Positions 7,838 to 16,620 of a stretch of DNA of 64,000 nucleotides are shown piece after piece. Every line of letters starts with the position of its first letter. Within the stretch, counting starts at the first letter, position 1. The translations under genes and the position numbers were made by a program. Below the pieces are notes generated by a model. That model did no database searches. It was not told the origin of the DNA and worked only from the letters and a program-made list of their open reading frames with translations. The stretch is from CAZUSO01 sp964622775 (GTDB lineage: Bacteria > Bacteroidota > Bacteroidia > Chitinophagales > Chitinophagaceae), in contig CAZUSO010000004.1 in NCBI GenBank assembly GCA_964622775.1, positions 1 through 64,000 of the forward strand, read 5' to 3'.

Positions 7838-10366
7838 ATGACGCTAACCAGCATTCAACAATATTGCAAAGCAACATGGTGTTGCCGGACGAATGATTCG
7901 GAGATTAAGGAATTATTAATCGACAGCCGCAAGGTGACCCATCCCCGGGGCGCTTTGTTTATTGCCCTGACCGGCCGCCGGAACGGGCACGATTTTATTA
8001 CAGATGCTTATGAAAAAGGGCTTCGCAATTTCCTGGTCAGCGAAGATGTGGATTGTGATAAATATCCCGGCGCCAGTTTCCTGAAAGTACCGGATACGCT
8101 GACTGCGCTGCATCAAATTGCCACAGGGCACCGGGCAGGCTTACATTTCCCGGTAATCGGGATCACAGGAAGCAATGGAAAAACAGTCGTAAAGGAGTTA
8201 TTATTCCAGCTTCTGAGCGACCTGCCGGAATACAAAAAAGGTATCGGAATTATACGAAGCCCCAAGAGCTACAATTCCCAGATCGGCGTTCCCCTGACCA
8301 TTTGGCTGATGCAGCACAAACATACTTTAGGCATTGTGGAGGCCGGGATTTCGCAACCGGGAGAAATGGAACTGATAGAAAAAATGATTCGACCCGACAT
8401 AGGGATATTTACCAATATCGGTGAGGCGCACAACGAAGGATTTATGAATATACGGCAAAAGATCCGCGAAAAACTTAAGCTGTTCCTCCATGCAGAGAAG
8501 TTGGTTTATTGCAAGGATTACCCGGATATCCATGAATCAGTGCTGGAATTCAGGAAGCAGCGCAACGATCCGGAAAGCAGCAAGCTACACCTGTTTACCT
8601 GGTCGCATAAAACAGATGCGGATCTACGGATCGAATCAAGAGAAACTATAGGCGCTCAAACAACGCTCAGGGCAATTTACCGGCCTTTCGATGATAAGGA
8701 AACGCGTACACTTGCCATTACGGTGCCTTATACTGATGAAGCCTATATTGAAAATGCCATCCATTGCTGGTGCCTGATGCTGATGCTCGGTATTGAAGAT
8801 AGCGTCATTGCTGCAAAGATGGAGAAATTACAGGCAGTAGCCATGCGCCTGGAACTGCGCCAGGGTGAAAATAATTGTACCGTTATTAATGATACTTACA
8901 ATTCCGACCTGACTTCACTAAAGATAGCGCTGGATTTTCTGGAGCAACAAAAACACCATAATCATAAAACCCTGATTGTTTCCGACATCCTGCAAATCGG
9001 GAGGCCGGATTCGGAGCTGTATGAAGAAATTGCCGCCATCATCAGTCAGCACAGTATTCAACGTGTGATCGGCATCGGCGAAGCCATAGGACGATATAAA
9101 ACTTTTTTCAGGAGGTACAAAAAATACCGCAGCATTTTCTTTAAATCCACTAATGATTTTTTGAAAAAAATGCACCTGCTCACCTTTTCCAATGAGGTCA
9201 TCCTGCTGAAAGGAGCGCGTACTTTTCAGTTCGAAAAGATTGAAAAGCTGCTGGAGCAGAAAATGCATAAAACAATTCTGGAGATTAGCCTGTCTGCCAT
9301 CACGCACAACCTGAATGTATATAGAAACCTGATTGGGAAAAATACCCGGCTGATGGCTATGGTCAAAGCCTTTTCCTACGGAAACGGCAATTATGAAATC
9401 GGCAACCTGTTGCAGTTTGAGGGCGTGGATTATTTAGCCGTGGCCTATACCGATGAGGGCGTTACGCTGCGGAAAGCAGGCATTACCATCCCGATAATGG
9501 TGATGAGTCCGGAGCCGGATTCCTTCGACCGGATGATCTCCTGGAAGCTGGAACCGGAAATATTTAACATGCAATCCCTGCAACAGTTTACCGGGATCGC
9601 CAATACACTGGGCGTAACACATTATCCTGTTCATATCAAATTAGATACCGGCATGCACCGGCTGGGATTCACCGAAACAGAGATTGAGATGCTGGGGAAG
9701 ATGCTTCCGGGAAATACACATGTTAAAGTGGCAACAGTTTTCAGTCATCTCGCCGGGAGCGACACTTTGTTGCTGGATGAATTTACAGCTTTGCAATCCT
9801 CACGGTTTGAAGCCATGAGCAAAAAGTTAGCCGGATATTTAGGATACAGTCCCATTCGTCACCTGAGCAATACTGCGGGTATATCCCGCCATAAATCTTT
9901 GCATTACGACATGGTCAGGCTGGGCATTGGATTATACGGTATTGATGCCAACGAAAAGGTACAGCGCCGCTTGCAGCAGATCAGCGCCCTGAAGACCATC
10001 ATCGCCCAGATTAAGGAACTGCCCGCCGGCGAAACCGTAGGCTACAGCAGAAAGGGTGTAATCAACCGCGCCAGCCGTATTGCTACGGTAGCCATTGGCT
10101 ATGCAGACGGCTATTACCGCAGTTTTGGCAACGGCGTGGCGTATATGTTAGTAAACGGGCAACCTGCCAATGTCATTGGCAATGTGTGCATGGACATGTG
10201 CATGATAGACATCACCGACATCGGAAATGTGTATGAAGGAGATGAAGTTGTGGTATTTGGCGACAAACTGCCACTTACCAAACTGGCACAATGGGCCGAC
10301 ACTATTCCTTATGAAATCATGACGAGCATTTCGCAGCGGGTAAAACGGGTGTATGTGAATGACTGA
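7838..10366 (+). CDS. MurF–alanine racemase fusion protein
   Basis: This 842-residue bifunctional protein joins two steps of peptidoglycan precursor synthesis. The N-terminal half (about 1-470) is MurF, which ligates D-Ala-D-Ala to UDP-MurNAc-tripeptide; its ATP-binding GITGSNGKT lies at about 108-116, with ILLKGAR near its end. From about residue 476 follows alanine racemase, which makes D-Ala with pyridoxal phosphate. The PLP lysine is about K510 in MVKAFSYGNG, and the C-terminal part has LGIGLYGID, the VGYSRKG tyrosine region and VCMDMCMID. The fusion is typical of Bacteroidota. I chose the ATG at 7838 because a -7 promoter box at 7777 excludes the earlier start. Its stop is one base from the convergent surA-like stop. 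Confidence 0.95.
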   Translation: MTLTSIQQYCKATWCCRTNDSEIKELLIDSRKVTHPRGALFIALTGRRNGHDFITDAYEKGLRNFLVSEDVDCDKYPGASFLKVPDTLTALHQIATGHRAGLHFPVIGITGSNGKTVVKELLFQLLSDLPEYKKGIGIIRSPKSYNSQIGVPLTIWLMQHKHTLGIVEAGISQPGEMELIEKMIRPDIGIFTNIGEAHNEGFMNIRQKIREKLKLFLHAEKLVYCKDYPDIHESVLEFRKQRNDPESSKLHLFTWSHKTDADLRIESRETIGAQTTLRAIYRPFDDKETRTLAITVPYTDEAYIENAIHCWCLMLMLGIEDSVIAAKMEKLQAVAMRLELRQGENNCTVINDTYNSDLTSLKIALDFLEQQKHHNHKTLIVSDILQIGRPDSELYEEIAAIISQHSIQRVIGIGEAIGRYKTFFRRYKKYRSIFFKSTNDFLKKMHLLTFSNEVILLKGARTFQFEKIEKLLEQKMHKTILEISLSAITHNLNVYRNLIGKNTRLMAMVKAFSYGNGNYEIGNLLQFEGVDYLAVAYTDEGVTLRKAGITIPIMVMSPEPDSFDRMISWKLEPEIFNMQSLQQFTGIANTLGVTHYPVHIKLDTGMHRLGFTETEIEMLGKMLPGNTHVKVATVFSHLAGSDTLLLDEFTALQSSRFEAMSKKLAGYLGYSPIRHLSNTAGISRHKSLHYDMVRLGIGLYGIDANEKVQRRLQQISALKTIIAQIKELPAGETVGYSRKGVINRASRIATVAIGYADGYYRSFGNGVAYMLVNGQPANVIGNVCMDMCMIDITDIGNVYEGDEVVVFGDKLPLTKLAQWADTIPYEIMTSISQRVKRVYVND

Positions 10367-10367
10367 T

Positions 10368-11738
10368 CTATTGTTTGGCTGACAGGCGATACCAGTCCGT
10401 CAAATCAGGGCAATCGGCAAACTTCGGATCCATCTTCAGATAATGTGTCGGGATTTTTTCTATCATCCACTTTGTCAGATATTCGTTTTGCTTTTTCTGC
10501 AATGCAACCGTTTGAATACGGTTGTAGTCATCGGCGAGGTTAGCTTTGTGCGGATCCGTACGGGAGCGCAGATACAGGATGCGGCAGGATTTCCGGCGGG
10601 TATAAGGGTCGGTAAAAGTTTCCGGCGTGGAATAGTCGCCCACCTGCAATTTGGCTATGGCCAGCGCCATTTGCGGATCTGGAAGATTATCTAAAGATAA
10701 AATTGAAGATGACGTTTGCTGATCATACACCATGCCGCCGGTCATCTTAGCATTTTTATCATTGCTGTATTTGCCTACTGCTTCCTGGAAGGTGATCTTT
10801 TTATCTAATAATTCCTGTCTCATCGTATCTAACTTATCTAATGTTTTCTGGAGATCGACCGAAGTAATGTCCGGAATAAGAATGATATGGCGCACAACGG
10901 CCTGGTCGCCAAGTCTTTTTACCATTTGTATAATATGGTAGCCAAAATCCGTTTTTATCACCGGAGAAATCTCTCCCGGTTGCAGCTTGTAGGCGGCGGA
11001 AACAAATACCGGGTCAAAGCCTTTCCTGTCAATGGTCAGCTCACCGCCATTGTCCTTCGTATCATCCTGGCTGTACATGCCCGCCATCATACCAAAATCT
11101 TTTCCATCTTCCACAATTTGCCGGCGGATATCTTCTAATTTCCCCATGGTATATTTTTCCACTTCGGGAGACACGTCCGGCTGTACAACAATCTGGCCCA
11201 CCTCTACCGATGCCGGGAAAAAGGGGAGCTCATCTTCGGGAATAGCAGTGAAAAACTGCTGTACTTCGTTTGGAGTGACTTTTACGTTTTGAATCAGCTC
11301 CGCCTGCATCTCAGTGGCCAGAAGATTATCCCGAACGGATTCCCGGCTTTCTTCCTTCATCTGATACACGGTTTTGCCGAGATAAGCTTCCATTCTTTCG
11401 ACGCTGCCGTTGAATTCATTTTGTGCATAATACGAAATCTTTCGTTGCAAATCCGCGTCCACGGCTTCATCCGTAACCTTAGCCAACAGAGCGCTGTCAC
11501 GGCCGGCTTCTTCTGCTAAGATCTTTTCTCCTACCATATTTCGGAATACATCGCAGCGAACGCTGTCATTGAGCTCAACGCCGCCCTTTTTCGCCTGTAA
11601 GAGATTAATCTGGTATTCCGATTGCAGGATAGCCCGGTTTCCTACAACGGCTATAATTTTATCGGCGACCTTTTCCTGCGCGGTTGCTGCGCTGCAAATG
11701 GCCAAAATGCATAAAGAAAGACTGATTTTTTTAAACAT
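10368..11738 (-). CDS. SurA-like periplasmic peptidyl-prolyl isomerase/chaperone
   Basis: The 456-residue exported protein (signal peptide MFKKISLSLCILAICSAATA) has the SurA layout. An N-terminal SurA_N chaperone segment begins VADKIIAVVGNRAILQSE. Two parvulin (PpiC) domains follow, the first with GGELTIDRKGFDPVF and PGEISPVIKTDFGYHIIQM, the second with VVRHIILIP and NDKNAKMTGGM. In the family these proteins chaperone unfolded outer-membrane proteins in the periplasm. The second parvulin repeat is less canonical, as is common. It converges on murF-alr. A TACCTTTG box ends only five bases before the ATG, so the transcript may be leaderless. Confidence 0.88.
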   Translation of the reverse strand: MFKKISLSLCILAICSAATAQEKVADKIIAVVGNRAILQSEYQINLLQAKKGGVELNDSVRCDVFRNMVGEKILAEEAGRDSALLAKVTDEAVDADLQRKISYYAQNEFNGSVERMEAYLGKTVYQMKEESRESVRDNLLATEMQAELIQNVKVTPNEVQQFFTAIPEDELPFFPASVEVGQIVVQPDVSPEVEKYTMGKLEDIRRQIVEDGKDFGMMAGMYSQDDTKDNGGELTIDRKGFDPVFVSAAYKLQPGEISPVIKTDFGYHIIQMVKRLGDQAVVRHIILIPDITSVDLQKTLDKLDTMRQELLDKKITFQEAVGKYSNDKNAKMTGGMVYDQQTSSSILSLDNLPDPQMALAIAKLQVGDYSTPETFTDPYTRRKSCRILYLRSRTDPHKANLADDYNRIQTVALQKKQNEYLTKWMIEKIPTHYLKMDPKFADCPDLTDWYRLSAKQ

Positions 11739-11743
11739 ATCTG

Positions 11744-11751
11744 CAAAGGTA
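11744..11751 (-). promoter_or_regulatory. -7 box immediately before the surA-like gene
   Basis: TACCTTTG on the minus strand ends five bases before the ATG. With the usual distance from this box to the transcription start, the message would begin at or next to the start codon. The -33 position has no clear TTTG. Confidence 0.5.
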
Positions 11752-11884
11752 ATTGTTTAGGCCGTAGTAAAATCTTAAATCGTAAAAATAGATAAGCTAA
11801 TGTTGCATTTGTAATTGTAAAAAATGAAATGGACTTTTGTTGCCGGATTTTATCGTATTTTTAAACCGCAAAAACAAATTATCA

Positions 11885-12583
11885 ATGGGATTTAATAAAG
11901 TTGTGGCTAATGCCGATGAGGCTGTAAAAAACATCCGGGATGGTGCAGTGATTATGTTAGGCGGGTTTGGACTGTGTGGCATACCGGAAAATTGTATTAA
12001 AGCAATTATTAAAAAGGGGATAAAAGATATCACTTGTATTTCCAATAACGCAGGTGTGGATGATTTTGGTATCGGCCTGCTACTGAAAACCAGGCAGGTA
12101 AAGAAAATGATCTCCTCTTATGTAGGAGAAAATGCGGAGTTCGAGCGGCAATTGCTAAGCGGCGAGCTTGAAGTGGACCTCGTTCCGCAAGGTACTCTGG
12201 CCACACGCTGCATGGCGGCTGCTTATGGATTTCCGGCTATCTTCACGCCGGCAGGCATCGGCACCCAAGTAGCGGAAGGTAAAGAAGTGCGTAATTTTAA
12301 AGGCAAAGACTATCTGGTAGAAGAAGCCTTTGATGCAGATTATGCCATTGTAAAAGCCTGGAAAGGCGATACGTCCGGTAATCTTATATTCAACAAAACC
12401 GCACGGAATTTCAACAGCGTAATGGCGATGGGCGGCAAAACCACCATTGTGGAGGTAGAAGAGCTGGTGGAAGCCGGCGAGCTGGATCCTAACTTTGTTC
12501 ATGTTCCTGGTATTTATGTACATCGCATCTTCCAGGGAACGGATTATGAAAAGCGGATCGAACAACGTACTGTAAGGCAATAA
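11885..12583 (+). CDS. scoA: 3-oxoacid CoA-transferase subunit A
   Basis: The 232-residue alpha subunit of succinyl-CoA:3-oxoacid CoA-transferase moves CoA from succinyl-CoA to acetoacetate in ketone-body or branched-chain catabolism. The sequence MGFNKVVANADEAV, GGFGLCGIPENC and ITCISNNAGVDDFG is the classical subunit A signature, and VDLVPQGTLATR follows. I place the start at 11885 rather than 16 codons earlier because MGFNK is the usual N-terminus. Its partner, subunit B, normally follows in the same operon. Here it lies about 435 bases away on the opposite strand, so the pair is convergent. Confidence 0.92.
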   Translation: MGFNKVVANADEAVKNIRDGAVIMLGGFGLCGIPENCIKAIIKKGIKDITCISNNAGVDDFGIGLLLKTRQVKKMISSYVGENAEFERQLLSGELEVDLVPQGTLATRCMAAAYGFPAIFTPAGIGTQVAEGKEVRNFKGKDYLVEEAFDADYAIVKAWKGDTSGNLIFNKTARNFNSVMAMGGKTTIVEVEELVEAGELDPNFVHVPGIYVHRIFQGTDYEKRIEQRTVRQ

Positions 12584-13018
12584 CGATAATTGCATTTTTT
12601 TAAAATTCCCGGATCCGGGCGATCAGCCGGTTTTTAAAGATTATTCCGGTTTTGTAAAAAAAATGCCGTAATTAATTGTTCCTGCTACACTTTAAGGGAT
12701 TCCCGCCGTTCATCTCCCGGAGCGGAGCAGCCAATATCCCATAGTTACGGAAATGCTTCCGGAGTGCATTTGCTCAATGGGCAGGAAGCGGATATAAGCC
12801 CGGGAGGCATCAGATTGACCAAAGCACAGGCGGCCTGGAGGCGGATAAAAAACGGTAATCTGATGGGAGATATAGTGAAATCTGCGGCGATGCCCAGGTC
12901 ATAATATTTCATATCCGGGGCCGCCGCATGATGCAATATGCCGCTTCCTAAGTGAGGCGTACATGAATTTTTATTTAATCGGAAACATAAGCCGGTGAAT
13001 TATGCAAAGATTGGTGAA
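12584..13018. other. Spacer between scoA and scoB with a possible beta-barrel gene remnant
   Basis: No intact gene is visible. On the minus strand, two different frames between roughly 12690 and 12990 give pieces (MKYYDLGIAADFTISP in one frame; YIRFLPIEQMHSGSISVTMGYWLL in another) that together resemble the end of an outer-membrane beta-barrel protein broken by a frameshift. The evidence is only the alternating hydrophobic pattern. A 12-base palindrome CCCGGATCCGGG lies near the scoA end. Confidence 0.3.
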
Positions 13019-13028
13019 TTATGCAAAG
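12994..13028. repeat. 19-bp tandem duplication over the scoB stop codon
   Basis: The 16-base string GGTGAATTATGCAAAG occurs at 12994-13009 and again at 13013-13028, a period of 19 bases. The second copy contains the scoB stop codon, so the last codons and stop of scoB are duplicated just past the gene. Confidence 0.75.
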
Positions 13029-13678
13029 GCTATTTCCTTTACCTTGTCGGATATGGTCAGGCGACCTGCGGTTTTGGCTTTGATTTCTTCAATAGTCACA
13101 CCCGGAGCGTATTCAGTACAGAGAAATCCGTTTTCGGTAATCTCGAAAACGCCCAAATCGGAAACCACTTTCTTTACGCATTTCAGGCCGGTGATGGGCA
13201 AACTGCATTGGGACAGTAATTTCGAATTGCCGGCTCTGTCGGTGTGCTGCATCGCAACGATAATGTTTTTGGCAGAAGCCACCAGATCCATTGCCCCTCC
13301 CATACCTTTCACCATCTTACCCGGAATTTTCCAGTTGGCAATATCGCCGTTGTCCGCAACTTCCATAGCGCCTAAAACAGTAAGATCCACCTTACCGGCA
13401 CGAATCATACCAAAACTCAGGGCGCTGTCAAAATAGCTGCCGCCCTTGCGCAATGTTACGGTTTGCTTACCCGCATTGATCAGGTCGGCATCCACCTCAT
13501 CTTCCGTTGGGAAGGGGCCGATGCCCAGCATGCCATTTTCGCTTTGTAATTCAATCTCTATATCGGATGGCACATAATTGGCTACCAGCGTGGGAATGCC
13601 GATACCCAGATTAACGTACATACCATCCTGAAGCTCCTGCGCAATACGTTGCGCAATTTGATTTTTATCTAAAGCCAT
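13019..13678 (-). CDS. scoB: 3-oxoacid CoA-transferase subunit B
   Basis: The 219-residue beta subunit carries the catalytic glutamate that forms the covalent CoA thioester: E47 in the SENGMLGIGPFP motif. YVNLGIGIPTLVANYV near the N-terminus and VKGMGGAMDLVASAKN in the middle complete the family pattern. It pairs with subunit A, but the two genes face each other from opposite strands instead of forming an operon, so they must be expressed from separate promoters. Its last codons are part of a small tandem duplication. Confidence 0.92.
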   Translation of the reverse strand: MALDKNQIAQRIAQELQDGMYVNLGIGIPTLVANYVPSDIEIELQSENGMLGIGPFPTEDEVDADLINAGKQTVTLRKGGSYFDSALSFGMIRAGKVDLTVLGAMEVADNGDIANWKIPGKMVKGMGGAMDLVASAKNIIVAMQHTDRAGNSKLLSQCSLPITGLKCVKKVVSDLGVFEITENGFLCTEYAPGVTIEEIKAKTAGRLTISDKVKEIAFA

Positions 13679-13821
13679 TATGAGTAATATTTTTTATGCT
13701 ACAAAATAAAATAAAATTCCAGCAAGTTAATACTTTTCTTTCAGAGTTCTTTTCCGGGAAAGTGTCGAGTCGGATGTATTCCAAGCGGACATCCGGCCTT
13801 TACCGCTCCATCACCTTTGTG

Positions 13822-15270
13822 CTACCGGCGGATGCTTTTTATTAAAGCCCGCATCATGCGGAAAGAAAATAAGCCACAGGCAAAAACACTGAGCGCGGCT
13901 CCGGCAGCAATCAGCAGCAATGATGGGAAAAAGGCAAAGGCAACACGATGGATCAGCCAGACAATGGTAATCATGGTTCCGGCAAACAACACAATCCGGA
14001 CAAACCATACCGCATCTCTTTTAAATCCGAAATGCCGCGTAGCCACAATGACGTTCAAAGCAGCAATGGTCAGGCTGGTACAGCATGCTGTAATCGCTGC
14101 GCCCAAAGCGCCGTACCGGGGAATAAGCCACAGGTTATTGCACAGGCTGATGCACACGCCTATTGCAGAAATAAGTATGAGTATGCGGAGATTACCATTC
14201 GCCGTAAGCAAGGTGGCATAAATATAAGTAAGGCAATAGGCCGGAAAGGTCATCATCAGTACCGAGAACACCCGGCTATCATATTGCGTTGCGTCATGAT
14301 GCTGCAGCAGCATAATTTCATTCCCGAAAAACCAGGCGGTAATGCAAACGGTAAGCGCAACCGGCAGCAGCAGATTTACCCCCGTCCGCACTATAGGTTC
14401 CACGGGATTCCTTTCCGCCAGCAGTCGCCCGAACAGCGGAAGCAGGATGCCGGCAAACAATACGCCGGTTACGTTATTGGAAACATCCAGCAGCCGGAAC
14501 GCCGCAGCAAAGACTCCTGTTTCATGTGCTCCATTAGGCAACAGGCGCTCAATCAGGATAGCATCAGCACGCATATAAACCGCCATTAAAAAAATCAGTA
14601 TCGCATACGGCAGGCTTTGCCGGCATATCTGCAGGGTGCGTTTGTAATCAAAATGCGTCCAGTCGAAATGCGTATGCCGCAACGAAATAACAAAAGCAAT
14701 TACCGCAGTGAACAAATAAGCCGTCATCTGCGCATATACGAACCATTCAATCTTAAATGTACCGGCAAAGCCGCTGTGATAGAGCATTACCGAACATATT
14801 GCAATCATCATCAGCTTGTCGGTTACAGACAATATACTGTCGGTTTTAAAGCGCTGCATGCCGGCAATATTGCTGCGTAAATACAGCACAAAGGAATTGA
14901 GTATCTGTACACCGCATAATGCCATTAGCAACCATAGCGCCCTGTCCCGAAACCCGGAAAGAGTTCCCAGCAGCATCACCGCCCCCAGGTAAGCTCCCGA
15001 CAGCAGCAACTTCGCAATAATCATATTGGGAAACATCCGGTGCAGCCGCTGTGGCGATTGAGCGATGATGCGGGTGTTATAGCTTTGCATGCCGAAATCC
15101 AGCAGGATCTGAAACATCATACTGAAATTCAGCAACGCCACATATTGTCCGTATGTACCATAGCCCACCGTATTTTGTACTTTCAAATCAATGGCGAAAA
15201 TCCAAACCGGTTTAACAATCAGGTTCACCAATAACAGAAAAAAGATATTTTGTACAAAAGACTTACGCAC
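13822..15270 (-). CDS. Polysaccharide flippase-like membrane protein (MOP superfamily)
   Basis: The 482-residue protein is strongly hydrophobic, with about 12-14 membrane segments. It opens RKSFVQNIFFLLLVNLIVKPVWIF and continues YGTYGQYVALLNFSMMFQILLDFG, the pattern of Wzx-type lipid-linked oligosaccharide flippases and related exporters. Such proteins move undecaprenyl-linked sugars across the inner membrane for capsule or O-antigen assembly. Here no sugar-biosynthesis cluster surrounds it, so the substrate is unknown. It stands alone between scoB and an FAH-family gene. The C-terminus is arginine/lysine-rich (MRALIKSIRR). Confidence 0.75.
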   Translation of the reverse strand: MRKSFVQNIFFLLLVNLIVKPVWIFAIDLKVQNTVGYGTYGQYVALLNFSMMFQILLDFGMQSYNTRIIAQSPQRLHRMFPNMIIAKLLLSGAYLGAVMLLGTLSGFRDRALWLLMALCGVQILNSFVLYLRSNIAGMQRFKTDSILSVTDKLMMIAICSVMLYHSGFAGTFKIEWFVYAQMTAYLFTAVIAFVISLRHTHFDWTHFDYKRTLQICRQSLPYAILIFLMAVYMRADAILIERLLPNGAHETGVFAAAFRLLDVSNNVTGVLFAGILLPLFGRLLAERNPVEPIVRTGVNLLLPVALTVCITAWFFGNEIMLLQHHDATQYDSRVFSVLMMTFPAYCLTYIYATLLTANGNLRILILISAIGVCISLCNNLWLIPRYGALGAAITACCTSLTIAALNVIVATRHFGFKRDAVWFVRIVLFAGTMITIVWLIHRVAFAFFPSLLLIAAGAALSVFACGLFSFRMMRALIKSIRR

Positions 15271-15438
15271 GAAGTAACTTCAATTATAAATTGAAAATTA
15301 GGAATAAAAACGCATAAACCTAAAACCCTTTTCGGAGCCTTAGGAGTTTTTTGAAAATAAGCCCGGCATTATCCCATATTTAATGGCAATAATAAAGACA
15401 AACCTTCCCTGACAGGCACACCAAAAATTACAGCTTAT

Positions 15439-15536
15439 GCATCCCTTCCCGGATAACTTACCAAGCAAATCTGGATTATCTGTAAGAAAAAATATATTTG
15501 ACCAGGCATCGCATCTTTTCCCGGATAACTTACCAA
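15439..15536. repeat. Pair of 26-bp direct repeats
   Basis: Copies at 15439-15464 and 15511-15536 share 24 of 26 bases and include TTCCCGGATAACTTACCAA exactly. They lie 72 bases apart in the spacer upstream of the flippase and next to the FAH-family stop codon. They look like one unit of a dispersed intergenic repeat; no other copy was seen in the window. Confidence 0.7.
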
Positions 15537-15540
15537 TTTA

Positions 15541-16551
15541 CTATCCCATATTTTTTTTGATGGCCAGCAACGAAAGATCACTGTCCGTCTTTTGAATGGT
15601 ATTGGTAAGCGTGCCCAGCCCGTCAATCTTCATTTCTACGACATCGTCCGGTTGCAGCCATTGTTCCGGGTAACCGGGGTCATTCAGCTTGCCCGTTCCG
15701 TTTAGCTCCAGGAAGCAGCCGGTTCCCACCGTTCCACTACCAATCACATCACCCGGCAAAATATCCGCACCGTAGGCACAGCGTTCAATAATCTCTGCAA
15801 AAGTCCAGTCCATGTCGCCTGCATTGCCGGCACTCACCGGAATATTGTTTACACTACAGGTCATTTTCAGGTTGTAGTTATTACCCGTATGTTGCGCTTT
15901 CGCCGGTATTTTATAAGGTTCCAGCTCATCGGGCGTAACTAACCAGGGACCGATAACCGTTGAAAAATCCTTGCCCTTGGCAGGGCCGAGATTCAGCATC
16001 ATCTCTTCCATCTGGAGTCGGCGCGCGCTCATGTCATTCATGATACAATAACCGGCAATGTAATTGTCTGCTTCACACGCTTTGATATTCTTTCCCTTTT
16101 TTCCGATGACTACTGCGATTTCCAGTTCGAAATCCAATTTCTCAAAATGATCAGGCATACAGTCAATATTGCCCGGGCCCTGTATGGCATTATGATTGGT
16201 AAAATAGAAAATAGGATATTGGTCGAATTGCGGGATCATCTCCACCTTACGGTTGCGGCGTGCCGCAGCCACATGCTGACGAAAGGCATAACCATCGCGG
16301 CAGGAAGTGGGATGGGGAACAGGCGCCAGGAGCTGCACGTGTTCTATTCCGATGGATGGAATGTTTAATTTTCCGTTTTTAATGGCTGCTTCTGCTTCCT
16401 TTGCAACCGGCAGGTACCTGTCCCAATCGTTCAGCATGGGAAGGATAGCCGATGGCAGGCGGCTGTCCGCTTCATTAGTGTCGTATAAATCATTTCCGAT
16501 AAGAATCGCCAGTTGCTCATGCGCATTTTTACGGTAGGTTACTAATTTCAT
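15541..16551 (-). CDS. Fumarylacetoacetate hydrolase family protein
   Basis: This 336-residue protein belongs to the FAH family, metal-dependent enzymes that cleave or isomerise 2-keto-4-pentenoate-type acids, including fumarylacetoacetate in tyrosine breakdown. The fold markers are DGYAFRQHVAAARRNR, the acidic metal-binding segment LDFELEIAVVIGKKG, GYCIMNDMSARR, KGKDFSTVIGPWLVTPDEL and ILPGDVIGSGTVGTG. The length and the RDGYAFRQHV block fit the bacterial fumarylacetoacetase-like group better than the short FahD group. No tyrosine-catabolism genes lie nearby, so the exact substrate is uncertain. A TACTTTTG box (16606-16613) lies in front of the gene. Confidence 0.83.
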   Translation of the reverse strand: MKLVTYRKNAHEQLAILIGNDLYDTNEADSRLPSAILPMLNDWDRYLPVAKEAEAAIKNGKLNIPSIGIEHVQLLAPVPHPTSCRDGYAFRQHVAAARRNRKVEMIPQFDQYPIFYFTNHNAIQGPGNIDCMPDHFEKLDFELEIAVVIGKKGKNIKACEADNYIAGYCIMNDMSARRLQMEEMMLNLGPAKGKDFSTVIGPWLVTPDELEPYKIPAKAQHTGNNYNLKMTCSVNNIPVSAGNAGDMDWTFAEIIERCAYGADILPGDVIGSGTVGTGCFLELNGTGKLNDPGYPEQWLQPDDVVEMKIDGLGTLTNTIQKTDSDLSLLAIKKNMG

Positions 16552-16605
16552 TATGCTATGTTGCTTTTATTTTGATGTAAAAAAAATTGACTTGATATGA
16601 AAAGG

Positions 16606-16613
16606 CAAAAGTA
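16606..16613 (-). promoter_or_regulatory. -7 box of the FAH-family gene
   Basis: TACTTTTG on the minus strand matches the -7 consensus and lies about 55 bases upstream of the ATG. A -33 box is not obvious. Confidence 0.45.
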
Positions 16614-16620
16614 ATACAGA

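Noticed and set aside
12603..12620. CCCGGATCCGGG palindrome as a terminator for scoA
   Set aside because: It has no loop and no T run; a 12-base palindrome alone is weak evidence.
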